Assembly (NCBI GenBank): GCA_964636895.1
Contig: CAZWUW010000002.1
Coordinates: forward strand, 30,212 to 94,211
DNA length: 64,000 nt
Reading direction: 5' to 3'
From: CAZWUW01 sp964636895
Lineage (GTDB): Bacteria; Bacillota; Thermincolia; Thermincolales; CAZWUW01
The notes under the pieces are model-generated. The model saw only the letters and a program-made list of their open reading frames with translations. It did no database searches and had not been told where the DNA came from. Made by a program: the position numbers and the translations under genes. Within the stretch, counting starts at the first letter, position 1, and the number at the start of each line of letters is the position of its first letter. Shown in pieces: positions 24,226-33,027 of this stretch.

Positions 24226-25362
24226 ATGCATTTAGCTTTTATCTGCCCGGAAATGCTGCCTTTACCCGCTATCAGGGGCGGCGGAGTGGAAGCATTGATT
24301 GACGGCGTAACCCCGATAATCGCAAAACAGCACCGGTTGACAGTTTTGTCCATCACCGACCCGGCCCTGCCGGTCAGGGAAAACTTGTCGGGAGTGGAGT
24401 ATATCCGCTTCTCGCCAAAGTATTATTGGAGCGCTGTGGCTTACTATTTGCGTAATCATTTTGCCGGTGACGTGGTACATGTTTTTAACCGTCCACGCAG
24501 GGTTTATGCATACAAAAAGGCGGCTCCCGCCGCCCGCTTTGTTTTAAGTTTACATAATGAAGTGTTTAGCCGACAAATGCTTTCAGATGTTGAGGGGTCA
24601 CAATGTATTGATAGTGTGGAAACCATTATGACTGTAAGCGATTATATTGGCCGTACGGTAATGCGGCGATTTCCGGCGGCTGCCGAAAAATTAAAAACCG
24701 TATATTCCGGTGTTGATTTAAACCGCTACCGGCCAACTTGGCAGGCCGCAGAAAAACGGGCCGCGCTTAGAGAGAAATTTGGCGTGAGTAATAAAAAGGT
24801 GATCCTTTTTGTAGGGCGTTTAAAACCCAAAAAAGGTCCCCATGTGCTGATTGAAGCATTAAAAATGCTGCTTCCCAAACACCCTGACGTGGTGCTGGTG
24901 ATTGTCGGCAGCCGCTGGTTCAGTGATAATACAGTTGATGATTATGTCCGCAAACTGCATAGTCTAAGTGCACCTGTGCGGGACAAAATCATATTTACCA
25001 ATTATGTGCCCCAGGAGGCTATGCCGGACTATTTTTTGCTGGGCGATGTTTTTGTGTGTCCTTCCCAGTGGCAGGAGCCCTTGGCGCGTGTGCATTACGA
25101 AGCCATGGCCGCCGGGCTGCCGATTATCACCACCAACCGTGGCGGTAACGGGGAAGTAATCAAGCACCGCCAAAACGGTATGCTGATAGACAACTATAGA
25201 AATCCGGCGGCTTTTGCCAGGGCGTTGCAGATTCTCCTGGCTGACCCGCGCTTGGCCGGCCGGCTGGCCAGAAATGGCCGGCAAACTGCCGAGCGGAGTT
25301 TTGGATTTGACCGGGTGGCGGCAGATTTATTACGGGTATATGCCGCCGCCTCTAAACCGTAA
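24226..25362 (+). CDS. GT4-family glycosyltransferase
   Basis: The protein has 378 residues from ATG 24226; the upstream in-frame TTG 24199 precedes the GGAGG site, so it is not the start. Its N-terminal half has LPAIRGGGVEALIDG. Its C-terminal half has VILFVGRLKPKKGPHVLIEAL and the retaining E-x7-E motif in EPLARVHYEAMAAGLP. This is the GT-B/GT4 pattern, like CotSA-type spore-coat or teichuronic-type transferases. It should transfer a sugar from an NDP-sugar to an envelope polysaccharide. The convergent UDP-sugar genes next door fit that role. Confidence 0.87.
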   Translation: MHLAFICPEMLPLPAIRGGGVEALIDGVTPIIAKQHRLTVLSITDPALPVRENLSGVEYIRFSPKYYWSAVAYYLRNHFAGDVVHVFNRPRRVYAYKKAAPAARFVLSLHNEVFSRQMLSDVEGSQCIDSVETIMTVSDYIGRTVMRRFPAAAEKLKTVYSGVDLNRYRPTWQAAEKRAALREKFGVSNKKVILFVGRLKPKKGPHVLIEALKMLLPKHPDVVLVIVGSRWFSDNTVDDYVRKLHSLSAPVRDKIIFTNYVPQEAMPDYFLLGDVFVCPSQWQEPLARVHYEAMAAGLPIITTNRGGNGEVIKHRQNGMLIDNYRNPAAFARALQILLADPRLAGRLARNGRQTAERSFGFDRVAADLLRVYAAASKP

Positions 25363-25490
25363 ATTTTAAACCTTAAACCTGGCTATTTTGCCCATCTCAT
25401 TGGTGCCCAGGTCCATAGCATTTACTGCATTATTGGTACCGTGCTGGATACTGGATAACCACCTCTTTTAAGATTTTTCATAAAAACAGA

Positions 25491-25537
25491 CAGACAGCCA
25501 ATTTCTGTTTAACTCCAGAAACGGCTGTCTGCATTTT
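25491..25537. terminator. Bidirectional terminator between glycosyltransferase and epimerase genes
   Basis: CAGACAGCC pairs with GGCTGTCTG, and an inner TTTCTG/CAGAAA stem lengthens the hairpin. CATTTTTAC follows on the + side and TTTTTATG on the - side. Confidence 0.8.
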
Positions 25538-25544
25538 TACATTA

Positions 25545-26510
25545 TTATACTTTTTCCGGTATATTATTTGCCGAACTTTTATATAGCTCATTAATATAAT
25601 CAACTTCCGCCAACAGGCCGTCCTTTAAAGTAGTGGCGGGTCGATAGTTAAGACAGTTGGCAGCTTTGCTGATATTCGCCCAGGTTTCTTTGGGTTCGCC
25701 GGGTTGAGCCGGCTGATAATTGATTTTTGGAGTGCGGCCGGTTATTTCCGCTAACAGGCTGATAATTTCGTTTACGGAAGCCCGGGTATTGCCGCCCAGA
25801 TTAAAGACTGTGCCGTGTTTGGGATAGTCCATGGCGGCAATGTTTGCTTGCACAATATCGGCGACAAAAGTAAAGTCCCGGACTTGGCAGCCGTCTCCGT
25901 AAACGGTAATATCCTTATTGGCCAACAGTGACTTGATAAAAATATGAAAAGCCATATCCGGCCGCTGGCGCGGGCCATATACCGTGAAAAAGCGCAGGGT
26001 GGTTAATGGCAGGCCAAATTCCCGGTGGTAGATGGCGGCCAGGTGTTCGGCAGCTAGTTTGGTGACTCCATACGGAGACAAGGGGCTGGGCAGCCGGTCT
26101 TCGTCTGCCGGGCCATGAACAGCGCCGTATACCGATGAAGTGGAGGCAAGAATGAATTTTTTCAAGGGGCATCCTTTGGCTGCCTCCAGTAAGTATTGGG
26201 TAGCCTGGATGTTATTGTGCAGATAGGGCAGAAAATCTTTACCCCAGCTTGTGCGTACACCGGGTGTGGCGGCAAGATGATAAACGACTTCGATGTCTTT
26301 TAGCAGCGCAGGCAGCTCCAGTTGCAGCAGGTCGTTTCTGAACAACTTCATTTGCGGGTGTTGAAGCAGGGGGGCAATGTTTTTTTCTTTAATCCAGGCA
26401 TTTGGCTCACCCATATAATCAACGGCAGTTACCCGGCAGCCCCGGGCCAGTAAACTTGTGCACAGATGTGAGCCGATAAAGCCTGCTGCGCCGGTGACCA
26501 GTATGTTCAT
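25545..26510 (-). CDS. NAD-dependent sugar-nucleotide epimerase/dehydratase (UDP-glucuronate/glucose 4-epimerase type)
   Basis: The protein has 321 residues from ATG 26510, which has AGGGA upstream; the frame extends 9 codons further but into the ugd stop region. It has the Rossmann motif MNILVTGAAGFIGSH, the catalytic YGVTKLAAE with Ser-Thr-Ser upstream (STSSVYGAVHG), and FFTVYGPRQRPDMAF. It follows ugd by 16 bp, so it probably acts on UDP-glucuronate (4-epimerase) to supply envelope or spore polysaccharide. A UDP-glucose epimerase is possible. Confidence 0.87.
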   Translation of the reverse strand: MNILVTGAAGFIGSHLCTSLLARGCRVTAVDYMGEPNAWIKEKNIAPLLQHPQMKLFRNDLLQLELPALLKDIEVVYHLAATPGVRTSWGKDFLPYLHNNIQATQYLLEAAKGCPLKKFILASTSSVYGAVHGPADEDRLPSPLSPYGVTKLAAEHLAAIYHREFGLPLTTLRFFTVYGPRQRPDMAFHIFIKSLLANKDITVYGDGCQVRDFTFVADIVQANIAAMDYPKHGTVFNLGGNTRASVNEIISLLAEITGRTPKINYQPAQPGEPKETWANISKAANCLNYRPATTLKDGLLAEVDYINELYKSSANNIPEKV

Positions 26511-26526
26511 TGAAATCCCTGCCCTG

Positions 26527-27813
26527 CTAACGGCCAATGCCTTGATAGATAAAACCCCTTGATTTCATATCGGCAGGGGAAAATATATTCCGGCTGTCGA
26601 TGATAATCGGTTTTTTCATGGTTTCATGCAGCAGGTTTAGGTCCGCCTTGGTGAAGATATCCCATTCGGTCATGATTATCAGGGCATCACAGTCCCGAAC
26701 GGCGTCGTACATGTCAGCGCTAAGTTCTACTGCGGCCGGCAGCAGTTTCTTGGCATTTTCCATAGCCACCGGGTCATAGGCGGAGACGAGAGCCTGTTTA
26801 TCCAAAAGCAGGTTAATTACCGGGATGGCCGGGGCAAAACGCATGTCGTCTGTTTCCGGTTTAAAGGCCAGTCCCCAAACGGCAACTTCCCTGTTTTCCA
26901 GTGGTCCCAGCAATTTTTCCAGTTTGCCTACCACTGTGGCAGGCTGGTCGGCGTTGACATCATGAACTGCTTGTAAGAGCCGGGCGTTTTTACCTACTTT
27001 GTCTGCCAGGTGCAGCAGGCCGCTTAAATCTTTGGGCAGGCAGGAACCGCCGTAACCGGCGCCGGCCTTTAGGAAATGCATACCAATACGGGTATCATAA
27101 CCTATGCCCCGGGCTACTTCGTTGATATCTACCGCATATTCTTCGCAAATACCCGCCAATTCGTTGATAAAGGAGATTTTGGTGGCCAAAAAGCAGTTGG
27201 CGGCGTATTTAATCATTTCAGCGGCTGCGTTGGTGGTAAGCATTACCGGACATTCAATGCCCTGGTACAAAGAACGGGTTATTTCAATGGCTTTTTGACT
27301 GTCGGCTCCAATGACTATGCGGTCCGGGTGGAAGGAGTCATAAATGGCGGTACCTTCCCGGAGGAATTCCGGGTTGGAAACAATATTAAAATTTTCTTTT
27401 TGGACGCCATGCTCTAAAAGGAACTGCTCCAGAATCTTTTTTGTCCCCACCGGGACGGTACTTTTGTTAATAATAACTTTATACTTTTTCAGGTAGGGAA
27501 TGAGCTGGCGGGCAACTTCCAGCACAAAGCTAAGGTCCGGTGAGCCGTCTTTGGCCGGGGGTGTGCCTACAGCGATCATAATAGCCCGGGCGTGGCCGAC
27601 TGAATTCAGGCCGGTGGTGAATTTCAGGTTCTGTCCAAGGTGTTTTTGCAGCAGGGTATCAAGTCCTGGTTCATAAAAGGGAACCTTTCCTGATTTCAGT
27701 AAATTAACTTTTTCTTTGTCATTGTCCACGCAGGTTACCTGGTGGCCCAGCTCGGCAAACATGGCTCCGCTGGTCAGACCCACATAACCTGTGCCTATCA
27801 CGGTAATATTCAC
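26527..27813 (-). CDS. ugd: UDP-glucose 6-dehydrogenase
   Basis: This 428-residue protein has N-terminal MNITVIGTGYVGLTSGAMFAELGH (NAD site) and the catalytic cysteine motif KAGAGYGGSCLPKDLSGLL. The C-terminal domain has VAVWGLAFKPETDDMRFAPA. It oxidises UDP-glucose to UDP-glucuronate with 2 NAD+. It is first in a two-gene operon with the epimerase at 25545-26510. The family match is full length. Confidence 0.95.
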   Translation of the reverse strand: MNITVIGTGYVGLTSGAMFAELGHQVTCVDNDKEKVNLLKSGKVPFYEPGLDTLLQKHLGQNLKFTTGLNSVGHARAIMIAVGTPPAKDGSPDLSFVLEVARQLIPYLKKYKVIINKSTVPVGTKKILEQFLLEHGVQKENFNIVSNPEFLREGTAIYDSFHPDRIVIGADSQKAIEITRSLYQGIECPVMLTTNAAAEMIKYAANCFLATKISFINELAGICEEYAVDINEVARGIGYDTRIGMHFLKAGAGYGGSCLPKDLSGLLHLADKVGKNARLLQAVHDVNADQPATVVGKLEKLLGPLENREVAVWGLAFKPETDDMRFAPAIPVINLLLDKQALVSAYDPVAMENAKKLLPAAVELSADMYDAVRDCDALIIMTEWDIFTKADLNLLHETMKKPIIIDSRNIFSPADMKSRGFIYQGIGR

Positions 27814-27913
27814 TTGAAAACCTCCCTGTGAGTGCTTAGAATAATATTTCTTTTGCTGATATTGATATATTATGTTGACTGATAAAATTATGTTAACTAA
27901 AAGGAGGCTGTAT

Positions 27914-27994
27914 TTGCCGGGAATATGTATTATATTAAAACTGAGGAAGAAAAGCTGTAAGCTACGATGGCTTATGTTAAGGAGTCGTGTTTAG
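27914..27994 (+). CDS. Possible 26-codon basic peptide
   Basis: AAAAGGAGG lies 6-7 nt before TTG 27914, a strong initiation site, and a 26-codon basic, hydrophobic frame follows (PGICIILKLRKKSCKLRW ...). Nothing similar was recognised. It may be a leader peptide, a truncated gene or chance. It lies in the 650-bp gap between ugd and the helicase operon. Confidence 0.2.
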   Translation: MPGICIILKLRKKSCKLRWLMLRSRV

Positions 27995-28018
27995 GATAAA
28001 AAAAGGGCGTGCACCCTA

Positions 28019-28104
28019 TAAAATGGACCCTATAAGGTAGACGGTTAAAAAAGAGGCCTACTGGCCGAAGAATTAACTGACTCTATTTTATAGGGTCCAT
28101 TTTA
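28019..28104. mobile_element. 86-bp element with 17-bp perfect inverted ends (MITE-like)
   Basis: TAAAATGGACCCTATAA at 28019-28035 is exactly inverted at 28088-28104, with 52 bp between. An extra CCCTATA half-copy precedes the left end. The right end directly abuts the remnant of a coding gene. This looks like a miniature inverted-repeat element or the collapsed ends of an insertion sequence. Confidence 0.5.
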
Positions 28105-28105
28105 A

Positions 28106-28243
28106 TGGGGAACAGGCTTTTTAATTGAGGGCACTGCTAACGTTTTAGAATCAGGAGCGGAATTTGACATGATGAAAGAAAAATACCCCTTCCTGAGCAG
28201 AGTGCTTGAAATAACAGTTACATCTTTAAAACAAACTCTATAA
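28106..28243 (+). pseudogene. C-terminal remnant of a pyridoxamine-5'-phosphate-oxidase-like (flavin-binding) protein
   Basis: The frame from TGG 28106 reads GTGFLIEGTANVLESGAEFD..., then KYPFLSRVLEITVTSLKQTL and stop. The G-T-A, F-D, K-x-P and terminal K-Q-T-L pattern is that of the C-terminus of PNPOx-like split-barrel proteins. Only ~46 codons remain. The 5' part is missing, and the inverted-repeat element sits at the break. Confidence 0.5.
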
Positions 28244-28316
28244 GTTGAACCTTTAGCAGGCTAAAAATTTCTAATGCCGTCGAGCTAGGCGCGTTTACAC
28301 CGCTATATTTGTCATG

Positions 28317-28419
28317 AAAAAAGTAGTGCTATCTCAATTTGATAGACACTGCTTTTTTTGTAGCCACAACTTATTTTCTCGAAAAGGATTTATTTGTACT
28401 GAGTAGAATAATGTTATAA
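28317..28419 (+). repeat. ~100-bp direct repeat A: terminator hairpin plus promoter-like tail
   Basis: It begins with a terminator (AAAAAAGTAGTGCTATC ... GATAGACACTGCTTTTTT). It continues through CGAAAAGGATTTATTTGTACTGAG and ends GAATAATGTTATAA, 50 bp before the SNF2 helicase start. Copy B at 33131-33229 matches it over the whole length with roughly 15% differences and small gaps. Confidence 0.8.
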
Positions 28420-28469
28420 AATGCGAGTCTTCCCGCATGATATATGACATTGTTAGGAGAGAATAGAAT

Positions 28470-31112
28470 ATGACGCGACAAGAAACACAAAAATTAAATG
28501 CCTATTTTTTACCGAAGGACTTTGTAATTGATGATATATTAAATCAACCGATGGACCCACTTAAAACATGGATCGAGGCATTTGCAGCTGATAAATATAG
28601 TGCCTTATTTCATCTGGGCTTTTTAAAAAAAGAGAAATGGTTTTCACCTTCAATTGAATATCTCCATCATATTGCAGAAATGCTGATAAAAAAACTAAGC
28701 CAACAGCCCGAAATTGAATTTAACCGGGACACCGTGCAAGTTGATTTACTAGAAGATGAGATGTATCGCCTTAAGGAAGAGCTGCCATTTGTTATTGGCA
28801 TGGAATATGTAGATGATGCTTGGATCCGAAGGGTATGGGAAGCGTTATTAGCTGTCTTTAGGTTAGAAATTAAAAATTATGATGGTACAGTTGCTAGGTA
28901 TTTTGCCGAATATAACGCTAATATCAATGTAGTGGGAAGGGTATTTTTTCACTTGGTTGAGAATAAAGAAGAGCAGTATCCCTTTGCCTTTATGGCCACT
29001 TATTCAACAAAACCAGTCAAAAGCAAAAAAGCAGTACATACACCTTTGAAAAATGCGTTAGAAGAATTTAATGGAGACGAAAAGAAATTACTTGCGCTTA
29101 TTTCAACGGTTATCAAGGCAGCGGAAAAGAGCAGCTTCATTTCAGAATTACTGGAAAGTGGGGAACTGTTCGCACCACTTAAGCTCACGGCTGAAGAGGC
29201 GTACACCTTTTTACGGGAAATCGCAACTTACGAAGAAGCCGGAATTATGTGCAGAGTCCCAGATTGGTGGCGTAAAAGCAACAATTCACTTCGGTTGTCG
29301 GTAACGGTTGGCGAAAAAGAGCCAGCCAAGGTGGGCTTAGAAGCCATTATGGAATTTTCACCATCCCTATATATAGGGGACGAGGTAATATCAGAACAGG
29401 AATTAAGAAGTTTTTTAGAAATGGCAGAAGGGCTGGTTTTGTATAAGGGTAAATGGGTTGAAATTAACAAAAGAAAACTGGAAGCAGTACTTCAGGCATT
29501 TGAAAAGGTCAAAGATTTGACGGATGAAGAAGGTCTATCTCTTGGAGAGGCAATGAGGCTGGAATTAAATGTGAATAAGCTGCTGGATATTTCAATCGAC
29601 GAGATAGATGTATCGATATCAAATGGACAATGGTTCAGAACAATGAAGGAAAGTCTGATTCATCCTGACACAATTCAAAAGGTGAGCATCGAGCCTTCGT
29701 TTCATGCGACATTACGAGCTTATCAGGAAAATGGTTATCATTGGCTCAACAAGATGTCCCATTTTGGATTTGGGGCCTGTTTGGCAGATGACATGGGACT
29801 TGGTAAAACGGTTCAGATGATTGCCTTTTTGGAATATCACAGAGTTCACAATGGTGGACAGGTACTTCTTATCCTGCCGGCATCGCTTATTGGAAACTGG
29901 CAGAAGGAAATCGAAAAATTTGCTCCCGAAATGTCGTATCAGATATTGCATAAAAGTGATTTAAAAACCTCAGAAGCGATCCAAATCAGAGATGGTGAGT
30001 TTTTATATATCACCACCTATGGGATGGCAGTCCGATTGGAAGCACTAAAAAACAGAAAATGGGATTGTTTAATTTTAGATGAAGCGCAAGCCATAAAGAA
30101 CCCAGGGACCAAGCAGACAAAGGCCATCAAAGCGATTCCAGCCAAGATGCGGATTGCGATGACTGGAACACCGATTGAAAACCGATTAAGTGACCTGTGG
30201 TCTTTATTTGATTTTTTGAATCAGGGGTTACTTGGAACGACTAAAGAATTTACTGAATTTACAAAAGGGCTTGCAGATAACGCGCACGGATACGCCAAGT
30301 TACGCAAGATGATCCAACCCTTCATGCTCAGAAGATTGAAAACCGATAAAAGTATTATTGCGGATTTGCCGGACAAACTGGAAATGAACGCCTACACGAC
30401 CTTGTCAAAGAAACAGATTGTCCTCTATAAGCAGCTGATTGAACAGATTTCAGAAAAATTGAAAGAAGTGGAAGGCATTGAGCGAAAAGGGCTTGTCTTA
30501 GCCAGCATTATGAAATTCAAGCAAATATGCAATCACCCAGATCAATATCTGAGTAGAGAAGAATTTAAACCAGAACACAGCGGTAAGTTTGAACAATTGA
30601 GAGAAATCTGTGAAACAATATACGAGAAAAGGGAACGGGTTCTTATTTTTACACAATTTAGGGAGATGACGGAGCCGATTTCAGATTTTCTTAGCGGCAT
30701 ATTTTCAAAACAAGGGTTTGTGCTTCATGGAGGTACGCCTGTAAAACGACGAAATGAGATGGTCGAACAGTTTAATGGGGAGCATTATGTACCTTATATG
30801 GTGCTGTCGCTTAAGGCTGGCGGCGTAGGACTTAATCTGACAGGGGCCAATCATGTCATTCATTTTGACAGATGGTGGAATCCGGCAGTTGAAAATCAAG
30901 CAACAGACCGTGCCTTTCGTATTGGTCAGACAAAGAATGTGATGGTACATAAATTTGTAACAAAAGGCACAATAGAAGAGAAGATTGATACCATTATTGA
31001 AGAAAAACAGAGGCTGTCAGGAGATATTTTAAGTGCTGGAGGCGAACAGTGGATTACAGAGTACACTGATGAAGCGCTACTGAAAATATTTGCTTTGGGC
31101 GGTGACGCATAA
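28470..31112 (+). CDS. SNF2-family DNA helicase/ATPase (YwqA-like)
   Basis: This 880-residue protein has an N-terminal ~400-residue region of the bacterial SNF2-associated type. The ATPase core follows: Walker A DDMGLGKT (about residues 440-447), DEAQ (about 537), MTGTPIENRLSDLWSLFDFL, a C-terminal helicase lobe with FTQFREMT and motif VI QATDRAFRIGQT (about 809-820). It is a double-strand DNA translocase, not a strand-separating helicase. The TAATG junction couples it to the SWIM gene, the same pair as Bacillus ywqA-ywqB. The gene is visibly more AT-rich than the flanking core genes, in line with transfer. Confidence 0.93.
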   Translation: MTRQETQKLNAYFLPKDFVIDDILNQPMDPLKTWIEAFAADKYSALFHLGFLKKEKWFSPSIEYLHHIAEMLIKKLSQQPEIEFNRDTVQVDLLEDEMYRLKEELPFVIGMEYVDDAWIRRVWEALLAVFRLEIKNYDGTVARYFAEYNANINVVGRVFFHLVENKEEQYPFAFMATYSTKPVKSKKAVHTPLKNALEEFNGDEKKLLALISTVIKAAEKSSFISELLESGELFAPLKLTAEEAYTFLREIATYEEAGIMCRVPDWWRKSNNSLRLSVTVGEKEPAKVGLEAIMEFSPSLYIGDEVISEQELRSFLEMAEGLVLYKGKWVEINKRKLEAVLQAFEKVKDLTDEEGLSLGEAMRLELNVNKLLDISIDEIDVSISNGQWFRTMKESLIHPDTIQKVSIEPSFHATLRAYQENGYHWLNKMSHFGFGACLADDMGLGKTVQMIAFLEYHRVHNGGQVLLILPASLIGNWQKEIEKFAPEMSYQILHKSDLKTSEAIQIRDGEFLYITTYGMAVRLEALKNRKWDCLILDEAQAIKNPGTKQTKAIKAIPAKMRIAMTGTPIENRLSDLWSLFDFLNQGLLGTTKEFTEFTKGLADNAHGYAKLRKMIQPFMLRRLKTDKSIIADLPDKLEMNAYTTLSKKQIVLYKQLIEQISEKLKEVEGIERKGLVLASIMKFKQICNHPDQYLSREEFKPEHSGKFEQLREICETIYEKRERVLIFTQFREMTEPISDFLSGIFSKQGFVLHGGTPVKRRNEMVEQFNGEHYVPYMVLSLKAGGVGLNLTGANHVIHFDRWWNPAVENQATDRAFRIGQTKNVMVHKFVTKGTIEEKIDTIIEEKQRLSGDILSAGGEQWITEYTDEALLKIFALGGDA

Positions 31113-31828
31113 TGGGCTATTATGGATATCCAAAGTATGAATCAGTTGCAGAAAAAAAGGCTAAGGCGAGTAGGAGCCTTGCGAAACTTAAAAAGAAAAA
31201 TCCCGATATTGAGCCCGTAATCATAGAAGGTAGGACACTTGCGAAAAATTGGTGGGGCAAGTCTTGGAATTTGAATCTTGAAAGCTATGCAGATTATGGG
31301 AATCGGATTGCAAGGGGTAAAAGCTATGTTCGCGGTAATACGGTTTTGGATTTAAAGATATTTAAGGGACGGATAGTGGCGAAGGTTCAAGGAAGCCGGT
31401 CAAAGCCCTATGAAGTCGAGATTAAAATTGATACTTTAAACAACGAGAAGTGGGAGCAGGTCACGACATTATGCAATCACAGAATCGATTCGTTGGAACA
31501 ATTGATTGAAGGGAAATTTCCAAAGGAATTAGAGGTTTTATTTACAGAAAGAAAGTATGGTATGTTTCCATCGCCAAAAGAAATTCATTTTGATTGTAGC
31601 TGCCCCGATTGGGCCAGCATGTGCAAACATGTTGCGGCGGTATTATATGGGGTTGGTGCCAGATTAGATGTTAATCCTATGCTTTTTTTCGAGCTCAGAG
31701 CTTTGGATGGCCAAGAACTTGTCAGAAAATCGATGGAGCAAAAGCTGGAAAGCATGATGAAAAATGCAGGCAAGAAAAGCAAGAGAGAAATTGCCGATAA
31801 GGATATAGCAAATATATTTGGGCTATAG
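31112..31828 (+). CDS. SWIM zinc-finger protein (YwqB-like)
   Basis: This 238-residue protein carries a SWIM motif, CSCPDWASMCKH (C-x-C-x6-C-x-H, about residues 161-172), which binds zinc and DNA or protein. The N-terminal half is basic (KASRSLAKLKKKNPD) with YVRGNTVLDLKIFKGRIVAKVQGS. Its ATG overlaps the helicase stop by one base, so the two proteins are made together and probably form a complex. The cellular role of the YwqAB pair is not established; recombination or repair is the usual guess. Confidence 0.9.
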   Translation: MGYYGYPKYESVAEKKAKASRSLAKLKKKNPDIEPVIIEGRTLAKNWWGKSWNLNLESYADYGNRIARGKSYVRGNTVLDLKIFKGRIVAKVQGSRSKPYEVEIKIDTLNNEKWEQVTTLCNHRIDSLEQLIEGKFPKELEVLFTERKYGMFPSPKEIHFDCSCPDWASMCKHVAAVLYGVGARLDVNPMLFFELRALDGQELVRKSMEQKLESMMKNAGKKSKREIADKDIANIFGL

Positions 31829-31866
31829 CAATAGAACTAAAAAGCTGAAAAAGGGAGATTTAAATT

Positions 31867-32613
31867 ATGAGTATTGACCATTGTGCAGGATATACTTTCC
31901 CGCCATCTCTCAATCCCCGGTATACATTCGAAACCTTTGTTGTTGGCAGCAGTAACAAATTTGCCCATGCCGCCGCACTTGCAGCAGCGGGATTACAGGC
32001 GCAATATAGTAACCCGCTTTTTATATATGGCGGGGTCGGGCTTGGCAAAACCCATCTAATTCAGGCTGTTGGGAATCTTGCATTGCAAAATAATCCTGGC
32101 ACTAAAGTTTTATATGTATCTGCAGAGGGATTTGTCAATGAATTAATTAACGCAATCCGGGATGATATGACTGTGTACTTTAGGGATAAATACAGGGGAC
32201 TTGATATGCTCATCATTGATGATGTTCATTTTCTGGCAGGCAGAGAAAGGACGCAGGAAGAACTTTTTCACACTTTTAATGCTTTGTATGAGGCTAACCA
32301 GCAAATTATAATATCCAGCGCCCAACCCCCTGGGGAAATACCTGTTCTGGCGGAAAGCCTACGTTCAAGATTTGAGGGTGGGTTAATGGCAGAGATTAAG
32401 CACCCTGATATTGAAACCCGAACAACGATTTTACAAAAAAGAATTCAATTCGAAAACCTACAGATTCCTGATGATGTTATTAATTATATAGCCGAACAAT
32501 TGCATGCCAACATCAGGGAATTGCAGGGGGCCTTGACCAAGGTAATCTTTTATGCTTCTGTTGCACAGAGGCCAATTAGTTTAGGCCTTGCCGGTGAAGC
32601 TTTACAATATTGA
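31867..32613 (+). CDS. DnaA-like AAA+ ATPase consisting of domain III only
   Basis: This 248-residue protein starts just before the DnaA domain III landmark NPRYTFETFVVGSSNKFAHA. It has Walker A GGVGLGKTHL (55-64), Walker B LIIDDVHFLAGRERTQEELF, arginine finger LRSRFEGGL and sensor 2 NIRELQGALTKV. It stops exactly where domain III of DnaA ends (RPISLGLAGEALQY). The DNA-binding domain IV and domains I-II are absent. Sensor 1 region reads SSAQPPGE instead of the usual SSDRPP. GGGAGA precedes the ATG, 38 bp after the SWIM gene. It resembles Hda in build; it could modulate DnaA or serve the SNF2/SWIM pair. It is not an obvious decay product because the frame is clean. Confidence 0.88.
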   Translation: MSIDHCAGYTFPPSLNPRYTFETFVVGSSNKFAHAAALAAAGLQAQYSNPLFIYGGVGLGKTHLIQAVGNLALQNNPGTKVLYVSAEGFVNELINAIRDDMTVYFRDKYRGLDMLIIDDVHFLAGRERTQEELFHTFNALYEANQQIIISSAQPPGEIPVLAESLRSRFEGGLMAEIKHPDIETRTTILQKRIQFENLQIPDDVINYIAEQLHANIRELQGALTKVIFYASVAQRPISLGLAGEALQY

Positions 32614-32629
32614 GGTCGGTTTTGCAGTG

Positions 32630-32652
32630 GTAGCGGAAGCTGCTTTTTTTTT
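32630..32652 (+). terminator. Terminator after the DnaA-like gene
   Basis: GTAGC-GGAA-GCTGC stem with a GGAA tetraloop, followed by nine T residues. Confidence 0.75.
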
Positions 32653-32718
32653 GTTCGCAGAAGGTGAGAATAGTGTCGAAAAAATTAGACAGAATTACCA
32701 CTGCAACCGATAATAATA

Positions 32719-32749
32719 TTGTCAAGTTTTTTGTATAAAATGGTATAAT
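32719..32749 (+). promoter_or_regulatory. Extended -10 promoter of the small gene at 32782
   Basis: TTGTCA (32719-32724), 19-nt spacer, TGGTATAAT with a perfect TATAAT at 32744-32749 and an extended TG. Confidence 0.6.
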
Positions 32750-32781
32750 ACAGTTAGTAAAAAAGAATGGAGTTGATTTTA

Positions 32782-33027
32782 ATGACTTGGGAAGAAGTGA
32801 GAAAGTTATACCCAAACCAGTTTGTTATGTTTGAAATTGTAAAGTCTCATGTTGTGGGTAATCAGGAGCATGTTGATGATATCGCACTAATTAAGGCAAT
32901 TGACGACGACAAGGAAGCAATGAAAGAGTTTATTCAAAGCAAAGAAGGTCAATATGTTTACAGTACAAATAACAAGGAAGTTGTTATTGAGTTGATAAAG
33001 CATGTTGGGAACGAATCGATGGTTTAA
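32782..33027 (+). CDS. Small acidic protein, partner type of retropepsin-like genes
   Basis: This protein has 81 residues from ATG 32782 (GGAG 9 nt upstream), beginning MTWEEVRKLYPNQFVMFEIV. It has no membrane segment or cysteines. I recall this small family in Clostridia sitting directly before clan AA aspartic-protease genes, and a fragment of such a protease lies immediately downstream here. Function unknown. Family recall is uncertain. Confidence 0.6.
   Translation: MTWEEVRKLYPNQFVMFEIVKSHVVGNQEHVDDIALIKAIDDDKEAMKEFIQSKEGQYVYSTNNKEVVIELIKHVGNESMV

Noticed and set aside
31867..32613. Chromosomal dnaA and therefore oriC in this region
   Set aside because: The protein has no DNA-binding domain IV, no dnaN follows, and no DnaA-box cluster was seen nearby.
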